A DNA stretch of 64,000 nt from Cyathus striatus (lineage: Eukaryota; Basidiomycota; Agaricomycetes; Agaricales; Nidulariaceae), in contig JAOVFP010000013.1 in assembly GCA_025738555.1 (NCBI GenBank), positions 2,232,001 to 2,296,000 of the forward strand. Reading direction: 5' to 3'. Both the position numbers and the translations under genes were made by a program. Shown one piece after another: positions 35,101 through 46,246 of this stretch. Position 1 is the stretch's first letter. Every line of letters starts with the position of its first letter. The notes below the pieces were generated by a model. It was not told the origin of the DNA and made no database searches. It saw only the letters and a list, made by a program, of their open reading frames with translations.

Positions 35101-35556
35101 AAGCCAGTGACCACAATCCCTTCTTTATCCCTCTCCGCCTCTTCCTGAGCTGCTTTCACCTCTCTCAGTCTCTTCTGCCTAGCGTGTTCTGCAGCATGCC
35201 CAGCCATTTCGGAGGCCAGGAGAGTCTTTTTACATTCATCACAACACTCCACGGGTTCAGGAGCGTTCTCTCCTGTGGCATCCTATTGTAACAAAGAAGC
35301 AGCGCATTTAGACTGAGAAAGCACTTGAAATACATAAGGTACTGACTGCAGCATGATCCCGTGCGGCTTCCCTATCCTTCTTCGCCCTAAGTTCTCTTCG
35401 ATGCCTTTTCCCCCGAATGTGCGGTTGCCAATACCGAAATCGAATCACAAGACCGCACGAACACTTGCGTATATCATGCCTGAATCTGCATCTTGGACCC
35501 AAGCGGCAACCACCTTCAATGATATACCGGCAGTATCTCTGGGGGCGAGTGGACAT
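32106..35556 (-). CDS. SDE3/MOV10-type RNA helicase with N-terminal CCCH zinc finger
   Basis: Multi-exon; the first exons are 35347-35556, 34957-35282 and 34364/34390-34892, and the helicase exons lie below 34364. The N-terminus has a CCCH finger ([20 protein letters not shown]) followed by a C2H2-like segment ([21 protein letters not shown]), then a linker and beta-rich region. The core is superfamily 1: FGPGTGKT (Walker A, split by an intron), IFIDEAGQ (motif II), [11 protein letters not shown] (motif III), [10 protein letters not shown] (motif IV), [11 protein letters not shown] and [10 protein letters not shown] (motifs V-VI). DEAG with QLGP is typical of the MOV10/SDE3 branch rather than UPF1. 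Such helicases unwind RNA in silencing and RNA decay. The C-terminus is acidic (DFGDDDDDE). No frame break was noticed. Confidence 0.88.
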
Positions 35557-35930
35557 TTGTATAGAATAGGATAAAGAAAGAAGATGAAAGGAGACGATCA
35601 GACGCTGTTTGGCCTACGGGGATATTGTTTACATTTTATTGTATCCCATTTATCAATGATTACGTCCTCGAGGCTTTGTAACAGCAATGTGCGGCGAGCG
35701 CTGGAACGTGTTAAACATTTCCGTCATGAGAGGGTGAGCAACGGCGAGGATGGTTTGTATTTGGTTTGTCGAGTCACTTGCGAGTCACTAGTTCACTTGT
35801 GTCATGTTCACTGGAGTCGATCGTCAATTATAGAATATCCCACACTAAAGACACCGAAGACTTTGTTTGTCCACAACTATCAGAAATAACTATGATATAG
35901 CTGCTGTAACATATATCTATGCGACATGAC

Positions 35931-36349
35931 GCTCTGTAAAAACGGAAATTTCGGTCAGAGCATTGCTAGATCATGTCTAGCTCTGAAACACGACATTTTG
36001 GCATGGTTTGCACATGAATGATTTGCAAATGCACCGTAAATGTCTGCAGCATGCTGATGACATACCATAGTTTTATTCTCATCACTGTATTATATACATG
36101 TCATTTAAATTAAATCTAATTAGATAGGGTTGTTTGCAGTACACATTATAATATATATTCCAAGTTTCACAAACAGAAAATAAAAAATAATGCACTCTGC
36201 AATCATGTTCCGGATATGTACAGCTCCTTTGTTTAATCATCTACAAGTCATTTTCAGATCATTTATCCCCAAACCATGCCAAAACGTCGTGTTTCAGAGC
36301 TAGACATGACCTGGCAATGCTCTGACCGAAATTTCCGTTTTTACAGAGC
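35931..36349. mobile_element. Non-autonomous inverted-repeat element (419 bp)
   Basis: 79 bp inverted repeats (35931-36009 and 36271-36349; ends GCTCTGTAAAAACGGAAATT) match at 76 of 79 positions. A direct repeat ATGAC flanks the element (35926-35930, 36350-36354), consistent with a 5 bp target duplication. The ~260 bp AT-rich centre has no coding capacity. The long perfect ends make a strong hairpin, and the near-identity suggests fairly recent insertion. The superfamily cannot be named from the ends alone. Confidence 0.8.
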
Positions 36350-36435
36350 ATGACGTACAACCCCCACGATATAGTTCTCATAATGAACTTGTATGTATAA
36401 TAATAGACTTCCGAATGACGATCATACTAATAACT

Positions 36436-39399
36436 TTACAGAGGCGACGTTTCCCGCTTAAGCCACTCCAAAGCTCGCGGATCATCCTTCAACAAGGGAG
36501 ACACCTTCTCCCACGTCTCAGCATGATACTGATCTAGCCATTTCCTCTCCTCCCCACTAAGTAGCTTCACATCTACTAACTTCTTATGAATAGGACAACT
36601 ATAATAACCTTCATAAGCCAAAAACGCCACATGTGTAAAAGTCAAACTTACACAGTAACATGCTCGAATCCGAGGTACCCTTTATCGCCGAAGTTGTTAG
36701 GGGTGGAGACTGCGCGAACAAGAACGATACTCTCGATACGAATGCCGTACTTCCCGTCTTCGTAGTAGCCTGGCTCGTTGGAGACGGTCATGCCGGGCTT
36801 CAGAGCAGCGGAGTTGTAGGCTATAGCAACGATATCAATCGCGGGTACAGTGCGATTTGGAAGATGATGATGTACCTATCCGCACGCCAATTCCATGAGG
36901 CCCCTCGTGAACATTCAGGAAATGGCCAACACCATGGCCAGTGCCGTGTCTAAGGATCGGGAGTCAGAATCGACAAAGTTAGATGACTAAAATGTGAAAG
37001 CACCTGTAATCTATAGGGAAAGTCATCTAGGTATTCCACAACCCGGTATAAAAACTCACCAAGACCATCCTGCCATAACGCCCGACGAGCCCACGAATCA
37101 CTTCCTCGTCAATTAGCCCTCAGTTGTACCACAAGTTTTTGTACACTCACATCACAAAGCCAGTAGTCCCGACAGGGAAGATCGCAGTGTCAATGGCAAT
37201 ATGTCCCTGAAGAACACGAGTGAACGCGCGTTTCTCTTCATCCGTCGGCGTGCCGAAATGCTATCCTCGAATTTTAGAATAAACAGTAACATTGAAAAAG
37301 AAATGACGTACCCATGTCCGCGTTACATCAGTGGTACCGTCAAAGAACTGAGCTGTAGCGGAAAGTTTCAATACGTCAAAATATTAAAGTAAGGGATAAG
37401 GCTAACCGCCGGAATCGCAAAGGTAAATCTGGTCCTTCTTAATAACAGCACAATCGTTAGGCTCAGGCTTGTAGTGGATGATAGCTGTAGGATCGCATCA
37501 GCACTACAGCCAAATCAACTAACATGGCAAGGTACGTACCGCCATTAGGACCAGTAGACGAAATAGTATCAAACGACAATCCCTTGAAAAGCGGAAGCTC
37601 TCTACATCCATGTTCAGCCAGCCAATTTCAAAATTGGGAGGAAGGCGACGCACGATCTGAACTCCTCAAGCTTATCAGCGCCCTGGACCTCATCCAACAC
37701 AACGTCCTTCTCAAGTTGTTCTTCCAACCAGGCGAAGTACCTAGCAAGAGCAGCACCGTCACGGATATGGCTCTGCCTGAAACCTTCGAGTTCCGTCTCG
37801 TTCTTGATGGCTTTGAGATCCGCTAAGGGGGATCGAGTAGTGGTATATTTACCCTAGATAATGAGGTTGGGTTAAGGGGCAAATGCGGAGAGAAAATAAA
37901 GAATGCGTACCTCGCCGATGGCTTCTGCGACTGCGAGACTGGCTTTGTCACCAAGGAGGATCTTCTGCATCGGTCATGTGAGTACGTAAAGTAAGTGATA
38001 ATGCAATGGCTACGCACAGATTCACCAAGGTCTAGGGTACCAGGAAGGCTTTTGAGATAGTCGAAGAATGTATCGTAAGGTTTGATTTCCGCAGTCTCTC
38101 CTAGTGCCTTGAAGGCTCCTTCATCAAGCTGCTGCCTATTAATGAAGAGGATAGCGGAATCGCTGGTGACAACGGCATACGAGAAGAAAACTATCACGAA
38201 CGTCAGAAGATTGTCATTGTGGGATTGCGGGGAATTATCATACCAGGATTGTAATCGATATCCGACCCACGAAGGTTAAACAGCCACGCCACTTCATCAA
38301 GCATAGTGACAACTACAGCCTTAGCTTTCTTACTTTCCATTTCCTTACGGACTGCGGTAAGTTTGTCGGCAACGGATTGGCCTATGGTCATCTCTGTGTT
38401 AAGATATGCGGCACAAAGGTAAGGGAGTCACTTACCGGAGAACTTCTCATTAAGGTGGAATACAGGATTCTTGGGTCTTGCGGGGCGATCTTTCCATACT
38501 TCGTCGACTAGGTTTGTTTGGAGCGATACGAGATTGGATTGGCGAGGGGTGAGCTGTTTGGTAAGAGATTCGGCGTCGACTGAAAACGATGAGCCTAGGA
38601 ACGAAGGGGAAAGTGAATATATGCACCTGCAGATATCAATGTAGGATCGATTCCAATGCGGGTAGAGGCATCCAAGTTCTTTGTGACAGAAGTGAGACCA
38701 AGCAACGACCACCCAACATTCAACATACCTTGTAGAGGAATTCTTGCCATGTAGGAACGTCTGCAGTCGAGAAGTAAGAAAGAAAATGACTTATTAATGA
38801 CTAAATATGCACCAGGAAGGCCCTGCTTCATCAGTGTCCAATTCCTAATGACATCCAAAATCAATGTACCGCCCCCCCGTCGAGATGAAAGAAGTTATTG
38901 CTGACTCGTCCAGTTGTTTTTCCGCCTGCAGGAAATACCTGCCATCGGTGAATAGAAACGCTTTATCGAGCGTTACGATCGCACATCCTAGGTTCCAGAA
39001 TGAGAAACGCGATCCGGCAACATCTCTGGCAGTAACACGCACCCGCTGAACCCGTAAACCCAGAAATAAACGCGCGCCGTTCATCGCAGTGCGCCAGGTA
39101 CTCGCTGGAGTCTAAAGCCACCGGTAAAAAACCTTGCAAGCCCAGACTAGAGCAGGGATCTACATACGTTGATCTTCGCTCGGAATGACGACTGCCTGTA
39201 CAGAGTTCTCGACCCTTTTCATCAGATCCCGCAGGTCTGCGAGACGCTGGGTGGTGTTGACGGTCTGGGAGGCTGCTGCAGCCATTGTACTCTGGTGATA
39301 TCGCGGTGATGGTCGATAGCGAGAGAAAACGAACGGCCGTGGTCGAATGACCTTTTCCGGAAGACGGAAAGCCAGCCTCCACATGGGTGAAGGTGACAT
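36436..39399 (-). CDS. Xaa-Pro aminopeptidase (aminopeptidase P, M24 family)
   Basis: A many-exon gene of about 640 residues. N-terminal part: [47 protein letters not shown], then [19 protein letters not shown]. Catalytic part, rebuilt across introns: [18 protein letters not shown] (two metal-binding Asp), [18 protein letters not shown] (metal-binding His and proton shuttle) and [17 protein letters not shown] (metal-binding Glu pair); it ends with [12 protein letters not shown]. The enzyme removes an N-terminal residue preceding proline using two Mn ions. The core start is probably [10 protein letters not shown] at 39285; the frame stays open upstream to 39399 and 39507 with a basic [18 protein letters not shown] stretch that could be a mitochondrial presequence. 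Confidence 0.9.
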
Positions 39400-39507
39400 T
39401 GAGTTGGCACACCTGATTACCATCACGTCCTTTTTCAAACAACCCCTACTCACCTCACTCACCACATGGAAATTTCTTGGGAATCTCGACGCGCTACGTC
39501 TGAGCAC

Positions 39508-40837
39508 GGATAACCAATCTATAGGACTATGTAATCGTTATATTAAATAACGATGGGAAAATGAAGCTACTAAGAATCAATCATAAACCACCAGGGCTTA
39601 TTCTGTGTTTGCAGAATTGTATGAACCTATGTAATCGCACTCATATCCATTACCCAGCGCACAATCCAACTCTACCTGGTTATGACCTGATCCCAAAATC
39701 ATACCTGTTGCGGACGTTATCCAACGTAAATAGCTCGCGTCCGTTGACGACAAAGACATTCGAGAGGAACTTTTCCAGCACACTTCTCAACTCTGAGTCT
39801 CTGATCCATTCACCGATATTACTGGGGCCCGGAATACGCGCATAGGAACAAATAATTGGTTTGCCATGCAGGCAAGGCTAGGCGAATGTTGTCCAAGGCA
39901 CCATCGTTAACCGCAATCTTGTATTGTTTGTTGTAATTGGGAGAAGAGTGATGTATTATAAAGGAATGACAAGGAGTTGAAAATATGGACGAATGAGAGA
40001 GATCTATCGGAGATATCAAGTAGTATGCCTAGCTCACTGTGGTTAGGATCCGGCGAATGTGCCGTCATTGTGCAACGACAGCTTGATTCTTACTAAAGAC
40101 TTTAGCCATATCTTCGACATTAGAAACGTCAACCATTAGAACAATACAAACAAAACGAGCGTATAAAACAATGATGGCGACGGCGTACAACAGCCTCCAG
40201 AGTCCATTGCAAAGCCAAAGAACTGGCTGCAGCGCGGATCCGCTGCTGATTGTCCTGCAACTATCGGATACACCTTGCTAGATCCCTTAATACACACTCT
40301 GAGCGACTTGAATATGCACGAAGAGGCCCATCCAAGTAAGCCGGGTAGAGAAAGTGCTGCCAAAGCACGATGCAAGTCAGTGGAATTCCCTAAGGTTTGG
40401 AAATTTGGACAGGGAGAAAAGGGCCCAAGGAGAGTAGGAGCGCTGTTGGCACGATGGATGCCGAAGCCTGTTGTAAATGCAGAGCTTCAGTCAGCGATGC
40501 CATCTAGTGGTGGGTGGGTGAGTAAATGGATGGGGAAATCTGAAGAATCGTCCGCGTCAACGCCCGAGAAACTGTTTGCTTGTGTTTGCAGGTATTGTCA
40601 CATCCCAAACTTAGGTACAAGAAGTAGTAAACGCACCCTGGCAAAAATGACACCACATATGTAGCTGCTTTCCACGAAAATGAACTGGATGTTGTTCTGG
40701 CGCCTTCAAAGTTCATTCCTGCCAGAAAATCGTAGTGTATATTTCTGGACAACTGGCTATATATTGCGGGCATACGCTACTCGGAACTTGTCTGGAATGG
40801 TGTAACGTTATCGGAGCCTCGAATCAAATACTGGGAT
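39508..40837. other. Intergenic with weak coding hints
   Basis: On the minus strand near 39700-39830 a short exon-like piece reads EWIRDSELRSVLEKFLSNVF with a gtatga donor, but no partner exon joins it in frame. A plus-strand frame at 40275-40664 is listed separately. No repeat was found until 40838. Confidence 0.3.
40275..40664 (+). CDS. Hypothetical frame, possibly a gene fragment
   Basis: An open frame of 129 codons starting MLDPLIHTLSDLNMHEEAHP, lysine- and serine-rich, with no domain I recognise. A possible donor (gtattg) occurs near 40590. It has no paralog in the window, no signal peptide and no membrane segment. It is kept only because its length is unusual for this gene-poor stretch. 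Confidence 0.2.
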   Translation: MLDPLIHTLSDLNMHEEAHPSKPGRESAAKARCKSVEFPKVWKFGQGEKGPRRVGALLARWMPKPVVNAELQSAMPSSGGWVSKWMGKSEESSASTPEKLFACVCRYCHIPNLGTRSSKRTLAKMTPHM

Positions 40838-40987
40838 GTCGAGAAGCTTCCCATGAAATATCTTGAGTTCTCATTATACGATATCGGCAGCCGTTAATAT
40901 CTTATTACAATGCAAAAAGGTTCTGACTACTACTACATAGACCGTTGGTACGCTCAAAATTCATTTACCAGAATTTGATTTGGTCGC
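40838..40987 (+). repeat. Dispersed repeat, copy 1 (~150 bp)
   Basis: Shares long near-identical blocks with 61449-61611: gagttctcattatacgatat, then gccgtta, cttatta, and aattcatttaccaraatttg. Same orientation, 20 kb apart. At the second site it follows an F-box relic, so it may derive from a decayed gene of that family; that is inference. Confidence 0.6.
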
Positions 40988-41025
40988 GACTTGTTATCGG
41001 GAGAGCTCAAGGTGTGAAGAAATTT

Positions 41026-42216
41026 TATTATCTCTGGCAATCGAGCTTGATAAGTACAACATTCGTTATGTAGAAAGTTCACTGGGGACTAAAAATTAGG
41101 CACAGAAATAAGGTTCAATGTGGGGTACGAATGAGATGCCGCCGAATCTACTACTTACACGTCGACTCTCTTGCAGCCTGCAGCCCTATTGAACAATAGA
41201 CTACAGCTCGATTTGAAGATTCAAAGAAAAATATACGTGCTCACGGCAAAGTCATGATAATTTCGCTATCGCTCTTGACGAATAGGCACTGAATTCCCTG
41301 AAAATCCGATGTCAATCTTGTCCACAAAGGATATGAACGATACACACATCGGGTGTATACTTTGAAAATTGTACCGTTCCATAGGCAATCTGCCCATTTA
41401 CATCACTTTATAAAACCCGTGTTCCCGTCTACAATCAAGGTGAACAACTTGAGAATCATAATTATTTAGAGGCATACAGGGAAAGCGTTCATAGCTAAAA
41501 TAGTACGATGAGAGGCCCCCCGTTTGAAGGACAGTGTGGAAGGTACTTCTGTTCTTTCAACATAACTGTCGACTTGCAGTCTTGCACTAGTATTTATGCA
41601 GCTGTAGTACATCCGATCTCCCACGCTCCTCCAACTGGGACTTTTGTATATAAATAACACACTGTGACGAGCTTCACCTGCGGAAAACCTGAGGAGCTAC
41701 ATATGGTAACCAGCGTCTACAGACTACCCCTCGAACGAACATGTACCGTTATCCTCTACTTCACTAAAGAACTTCAAGTTGGCACTGGTTTTGTAGGGCT
41801 GGCATAATACCCAGGACTAAAGACCTACGATTGTTTTTTGGAGTCAGGTTTATTATCTACTGGGGCGTGCCCCATGTCAGACTTTACATTTGCTGCAAAA
41901 AGACTCACAATCATTTGTGGTCAGAATTGAATAACGAAGCTACTTGGAAGCTACTACACTATTTTTACTCTGCGTGAATTGAAAGAAGATGCAACTCCAG
42001 CGGTGTGTGATTCGCTGTATTGCTAACTGCAATAACTTCTATTAACAATAAATTTTCATGTAGAGAAGTAGACAGTTGGCGACAAAAGTAAACAAAATAT
42101 CGCTGCTAAGCTAGCCACATATATGTATATGTATATAATACAACGCACACATAGCATATAAATTTCAAGAAAATTTCGAACCACTCCAAAAATAGCCTGC
42201 AGGACCACCATGTGGT
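41026..42216 (+). repeat. Tandem duplication unit 1 (~1.19 kb)
   Basis: This unit is immediately followed by a second copy (42217-43397) in the same orientation. Shared blocks run through the whole length, for example tgaagattcaaagaaaa, ctgaaaatccgatgtcaatc, cgttccatagg, gatctcccacgc and aacaaaatatcgct, with many substitutions and indels. On the minus strand both copies keep traces of one reading frame (TRLTSDFQG..LP then stop), interrupted in this copy by an in-frame stop. So the unit contained a small gene, now decayed. Confidence 0.7.
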
Positions 42217-43397
42217 TATCCCTGGCAATTCATCTTGCCTTGACAAGTACAATATTTGTTATGTAGTAAGTTCATTGGGGGCTAAGATGAGGCACAATGA
42301 TGACGTTTATAGGGTACGAAGTGAGATGGAATCAGTTGGTTGCAAGTACCTGGATCATACTGAAAGTTTGTAGCACCGGTGCCTGAGACGCCGCAGAATC
42401 TATTGCACATTCATGCAGCCAACAGACCTATTGAACAATATACTACAGGTCAATTTGAAGATTCAAAGAAAACTATACATGCTCACGGCAAGTGAACGAT
42501 AGCCCCGTTATCATTCCTGATGACTAAGAAATGCGTTCCCTGAAAATCCGATGTCAATCTTCACCACTGGCATAAAAGGACATGAAGGAAACACACATCG
42601 GGTGTACGATTTGACGATTGCACCGTTCCATAGGTAATCTGCCCATTTGCTGCCCAGTAGAAAACCCGTGTTCCGGCCTACAATCATGGTGAATTGAAAG
42701 AACTTGGAATCAGAATTATTTGAAGGAATACAGGAAAATTGTTCATAGCCAAAATAATAAGATGAGAAGCTCTTCGTTTGAAGGACCAATGTGGAAGGTA
42801 TGCTCTTTCAACATAATTGTCGACTTAACTAGTATTTATGCAGTTGGATGAGTGATCGATCACCGAGGGAATGTCATGAAGGACAAGATCGGAGATAGGA
42901 GTATTCCATACTAACATCTAAAAAAAGGTGAGTAGGAGGGAGTTCCTTCCAAGTTAAGACCAAGTCAGAAGGACACGTATATCTGATCTCCCACGCCCCT
43001 CCATGGGACTTCATACTTATAAATAACGCACTTAAAAGCTTCACCTGCGGCGGAGCTACACCAGCGTCTACCCTCCACTTCACCTGAGAACTTGGTACTG
43101 TGTCGGGATAGCATGATACCCAGGAGGCCTAAAAACCCCCACATTAATACCATGTTGTTGCGTAAATTGAAAGAAGGCATAACTTTATGGGTCACGGTGT
43201 GTGATCACTGTCAGTGTTCCTAACTGCAACAGCTTCTAACAATAAAATTTCATATAGTAGAGAAGTAGCATCGGTGACAAACAGTGAACAAAATATCGCT
43301 ATAGCCCTAGCACATTTATACAATACAATGCGAATATATAAATTTCAAGGAATCTTCAGACCCACTCCAAAAAATAACCTTGCAGAACCGCCACTAC
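42217..43397 (+). repeat. Tandem duplication unit 2 (~1.18 kb)
   Basis: Second copy of the unit at 41026-42216. Its minus-strand frame at 42511-42789 stays open for 92 codons (with KWADYLWNGAIVKSYTRC), but relative to unit 1 it carries a 7-base length change that shifts the conserved C-terminal part. The right end stops 28 bp from the 3' end of the hydrophobin-like gene at 43426-43876. Confidence 0.7.
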
Positions 43398-43425
43398 GAA
43401 CCTGTTCTTTCAGATACGATCCAAT

Positions 43426-43876
43426 TCAACTCGAATGTCCGACACAACTGGGATAGATTTTATCGTCTATATTATTATTAGCTCACATTAACAAAATCAC
43501 ACCAAGTTCAATCTTACTAAAGTCATTCTTTAAGCAGCACGCGTAGTACCTGGGAAGTGGACTACATAACACTGTCAGCAACTAAAGCATTACTAAGCAC
43601 GAAATAATTTACATACCAATCCTGCAAAGAACGAATTGGCTGGCAATTGACGCCCACACAAGTACCAGCATTGGGCGGAATACTCCTAATGCCCAGTGGA
43701 ATGCTGTTTGAGTTGGGATCGGCGACGACGTCGCAACACACCGCGTTTCTGCAAACATTAATAGGAACTGGAACATTGTCTGAGGAGCATTGTGCCGAAA
43801 CTCCTACGGATGCGGAAGAAAAGTAAAGAAAAGTTTTGTGAGTATAGCGGTAATCATGTTCAAAGCTCGCAATCAC
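43426..43876 (-). CDS. Hydrophobin-like ten-cysteine protein 5, doubtful signal peptide
   Basis: Exon 2 (43518-43561; PLPRYYACC) and exon 3 (43426-43466; YPSCVGHSS then TGA) join the end of exon 1 (43617) with the same phases as the other copies. The mature pattern is C-x10-C-x4-CC-x24-C-x4-C-x8-C-x7-CC-x12-C and includes CCDVVADPNSNSIPLGI, so the secreted part is intact. The N-terminus is not. The ATG equivalent to that of copy 1 (ATG ATT ACC) is out of frame by one base with the VGVSAQC cleavage region. The in-frame start upstream gives a non-hydrophobic leader (MIASFEHDYRYTHK). A one-base loss in the T-rich signal-peptide region, real or artefactual, would explain this. Confidence 0.55.
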
Positions 43877-44480
43877 TGGTCTCTAGAACGCTGCGCTTCA
43901 TGCTTATATCGTGCTCATTTCATCTTCAAATGGAATATACATATTGTGACTTATTATTAATTGCGATCATGTATTTCGCTGTCGTCCTGTTACAGGCACA
44001 GTCGTCGATGATATGCAGATTTTATTGAAATGGAGACAAAAACCATCTCAGACCGCTCCTACGTTCTGGATCTTGATTTCTCCTTTCACCAGACAACTTC
44101 CTTTAACTTCGGTCTCATTCTCCTAGGTTCCTGATGGAGCATCCAAGTTTGGAAGATATCATCGCAGTCAAATGAGAGATGGATAACTTATTGCCCATGA
44201 CGAAACTGAGCTTATCTGAGTATTTATGCAAACACGAAGGCAGCCTTTGCCGCAGCCTTAAAAAAGCTGATTTAAAGAAGTTTGATAATGACAACATTGA
44301 TGTCTTGTTTTTGCATTGTAAATACCTTTCTAAGTTTACAAGTACGACGACTGTGATACAGTACAAAATTAACTTCTAATACTACTTTCGAATTGAATTT
44401 CTTTCTAATTTACATTGGTTTTGCAATAGTAAGCTCAATAAATAATGCTGGTCGAGTATTGCTGTTTGACAGCCATGGCA

Positions 44481-45565
44481 TTAATTGCTAACTTCCTCGA
44501 ACCAATCATCTTCGCTTATGTCTTCAAAGCTCCTTTCAGTCTACCGTGCCAGTCAGAAAATTACAATTGTCACGACAAAAATATGATAAGTATCTTACCC
44601 AGTACGACAGAATGGCTGCGATCGCATCAGGCCAAGAACTCTGTGGTTCCCCGGAGACTGCCGTTTGAGTGGGTTCAGAGACGCTACACCGGACTACGCT
44701 CGAATACTTGTAGAAAGCGCCGTTACGGTCCTCGTTGAAACAAAGAACAATAAAGATCCATTCATGGCCATTAGTTACCGCTCCACGAATTGTATCTTTC
44801 CTTGAGTAGGCTTTGAGGTACTAGGGGAAAGAGATAAGGAAATACTACTAACCCAGCATCTTCGGCAAGAGCATATAGTCGACATAGAGCCTGAGGAATG
44901 TGAGATAGCAATGGGTTGCTTGGAGCTTTAACCGCTAAAAAGTAGTTTTCGGCATATAACTTCCAAGCAGCCGTGTTCATAAGGAACTTGGAGGCTTGAG
45001 AAAGGTTGAGCAGAGGATATTTAAGGTACTACCGAATGATTTACCTGCGTCTGTGTCCCTTGCAATAACACCAGCGTAGCCAAATCGCTGGATATCGACA
45101 ACCATACATCGAGGAGCTGATGAGCTCGAAATAATTACGGCTGCGCGAAAGAAGAAAGGGTCGATACACTGTTTTTTTCATTCAATATTGTCAGCAAGAA
45201 ATCAGAGTATCATGTACAGGTTGGCTTACGTCTCCTAAGGATTTCTCATTCCGTGTGATTCTGGCGTACATTGTCTTAGAAGACCAGAAATGGTTTTCCC
45301 CGATTCGTTTGCTCTCTTCAGCACGCTCTTGAGCGCTAGACTTTAGCCTGAGACCACATTTCGGGACGATGTTCAGCTTTGTAAGAGTTTCTTCATTGAC
45401 GCTTGAGAAGCTAGCCGCCTAGTAAAGTAAAGGGCACACCATTGCCACTCTCAGAGCGACTCGGAGCGCACAAGTATAGTCGCAAATACGTACTTTGTAT
45501 GTCTTTATCATTTCCAGCCTTTGAGTAATGGATTGACGAATATCATCTTGTGTCACGGTTGACAT
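44481..45565 (-). CDS. Conserved hypothetical protein (Agaricomycete type)
   Basis: A multi-exon gene of roughly 260-290 residues beginning MSTVTQDDIRQSITQRLEM and ending FEDISEDDWFEEVSN. Internal exons contain NHFWSSKTMYARITRNEKSL, RCMVVDIQRFGYAGVIARDT, KLYAENYFLAVKAPSNPLL and VTNGHEWIFIVLCFN, joined by short introns in consistent phase. The pattern of a helical region followed by a strand-rich NGHEWIF segment is one I have met in uncharacterised Agaricomycete proteins, perhaps with a restriction-endonuclease-like fold, but I cannot name a family. No signal peptide or membrane segment is visible. Function unknown. Confidence 0.6.
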
Positions 45566-46246
45566 TACTGTAGTATACGACGTAGAGGAGAGACAGAAGT
45601 TTCAAGTTGCTAATAGTAAGTTGAAGGAAAGGCAAACTCCGGCGAAACAAGAGAAAAGAAACGATACAGACTGTTCTTACTGCACAAATAGAAAATAGCC
45701 AATGGCGGGATCGGAAATTGAATTGTGAATAGAAAGAGGTGAAATTCAAAATTTAGCGCCCAGCGCCCAGCGCTTTAGCTTACACGTCCTGACCCCTTAG
45801 AATCGCGTAATTACCTGAATCCTGACTACTACATAGGACTCCTTGCTTGAATTCCCAGACTCGTTAAACGGCTTGACTCGGAGTCACTACTTTTTGGTTT
45901 TCGTAAGTTTTTCCAGAGTTCGAACGTTTATTCCAGCCGAGTGGGCCCCTAAAAAAGGAATATATGACTCATATAGATTAAATATGTATTTAATGATTTC
46001 AATCCCTTTAATAGCTCACGGAAACTTGTCGACGTTGGTGACCTGTCAATGGCTATGTCTTGAGAGAAATAAAATATATCACCAGTAGAATTCGCGTTGT
46101 TATCATTGGTCAAGCTCATCAGTGTGGAAACTAAAGCAGGAGCTAAGAAAATCTGACGCTATGATATCTTTAGAAAATTATCGGAGGATAATATTGAAAG
46201 ATGTTCAGCATTTATGACGTTTACCAGGACCTAATAGAACGAATGT

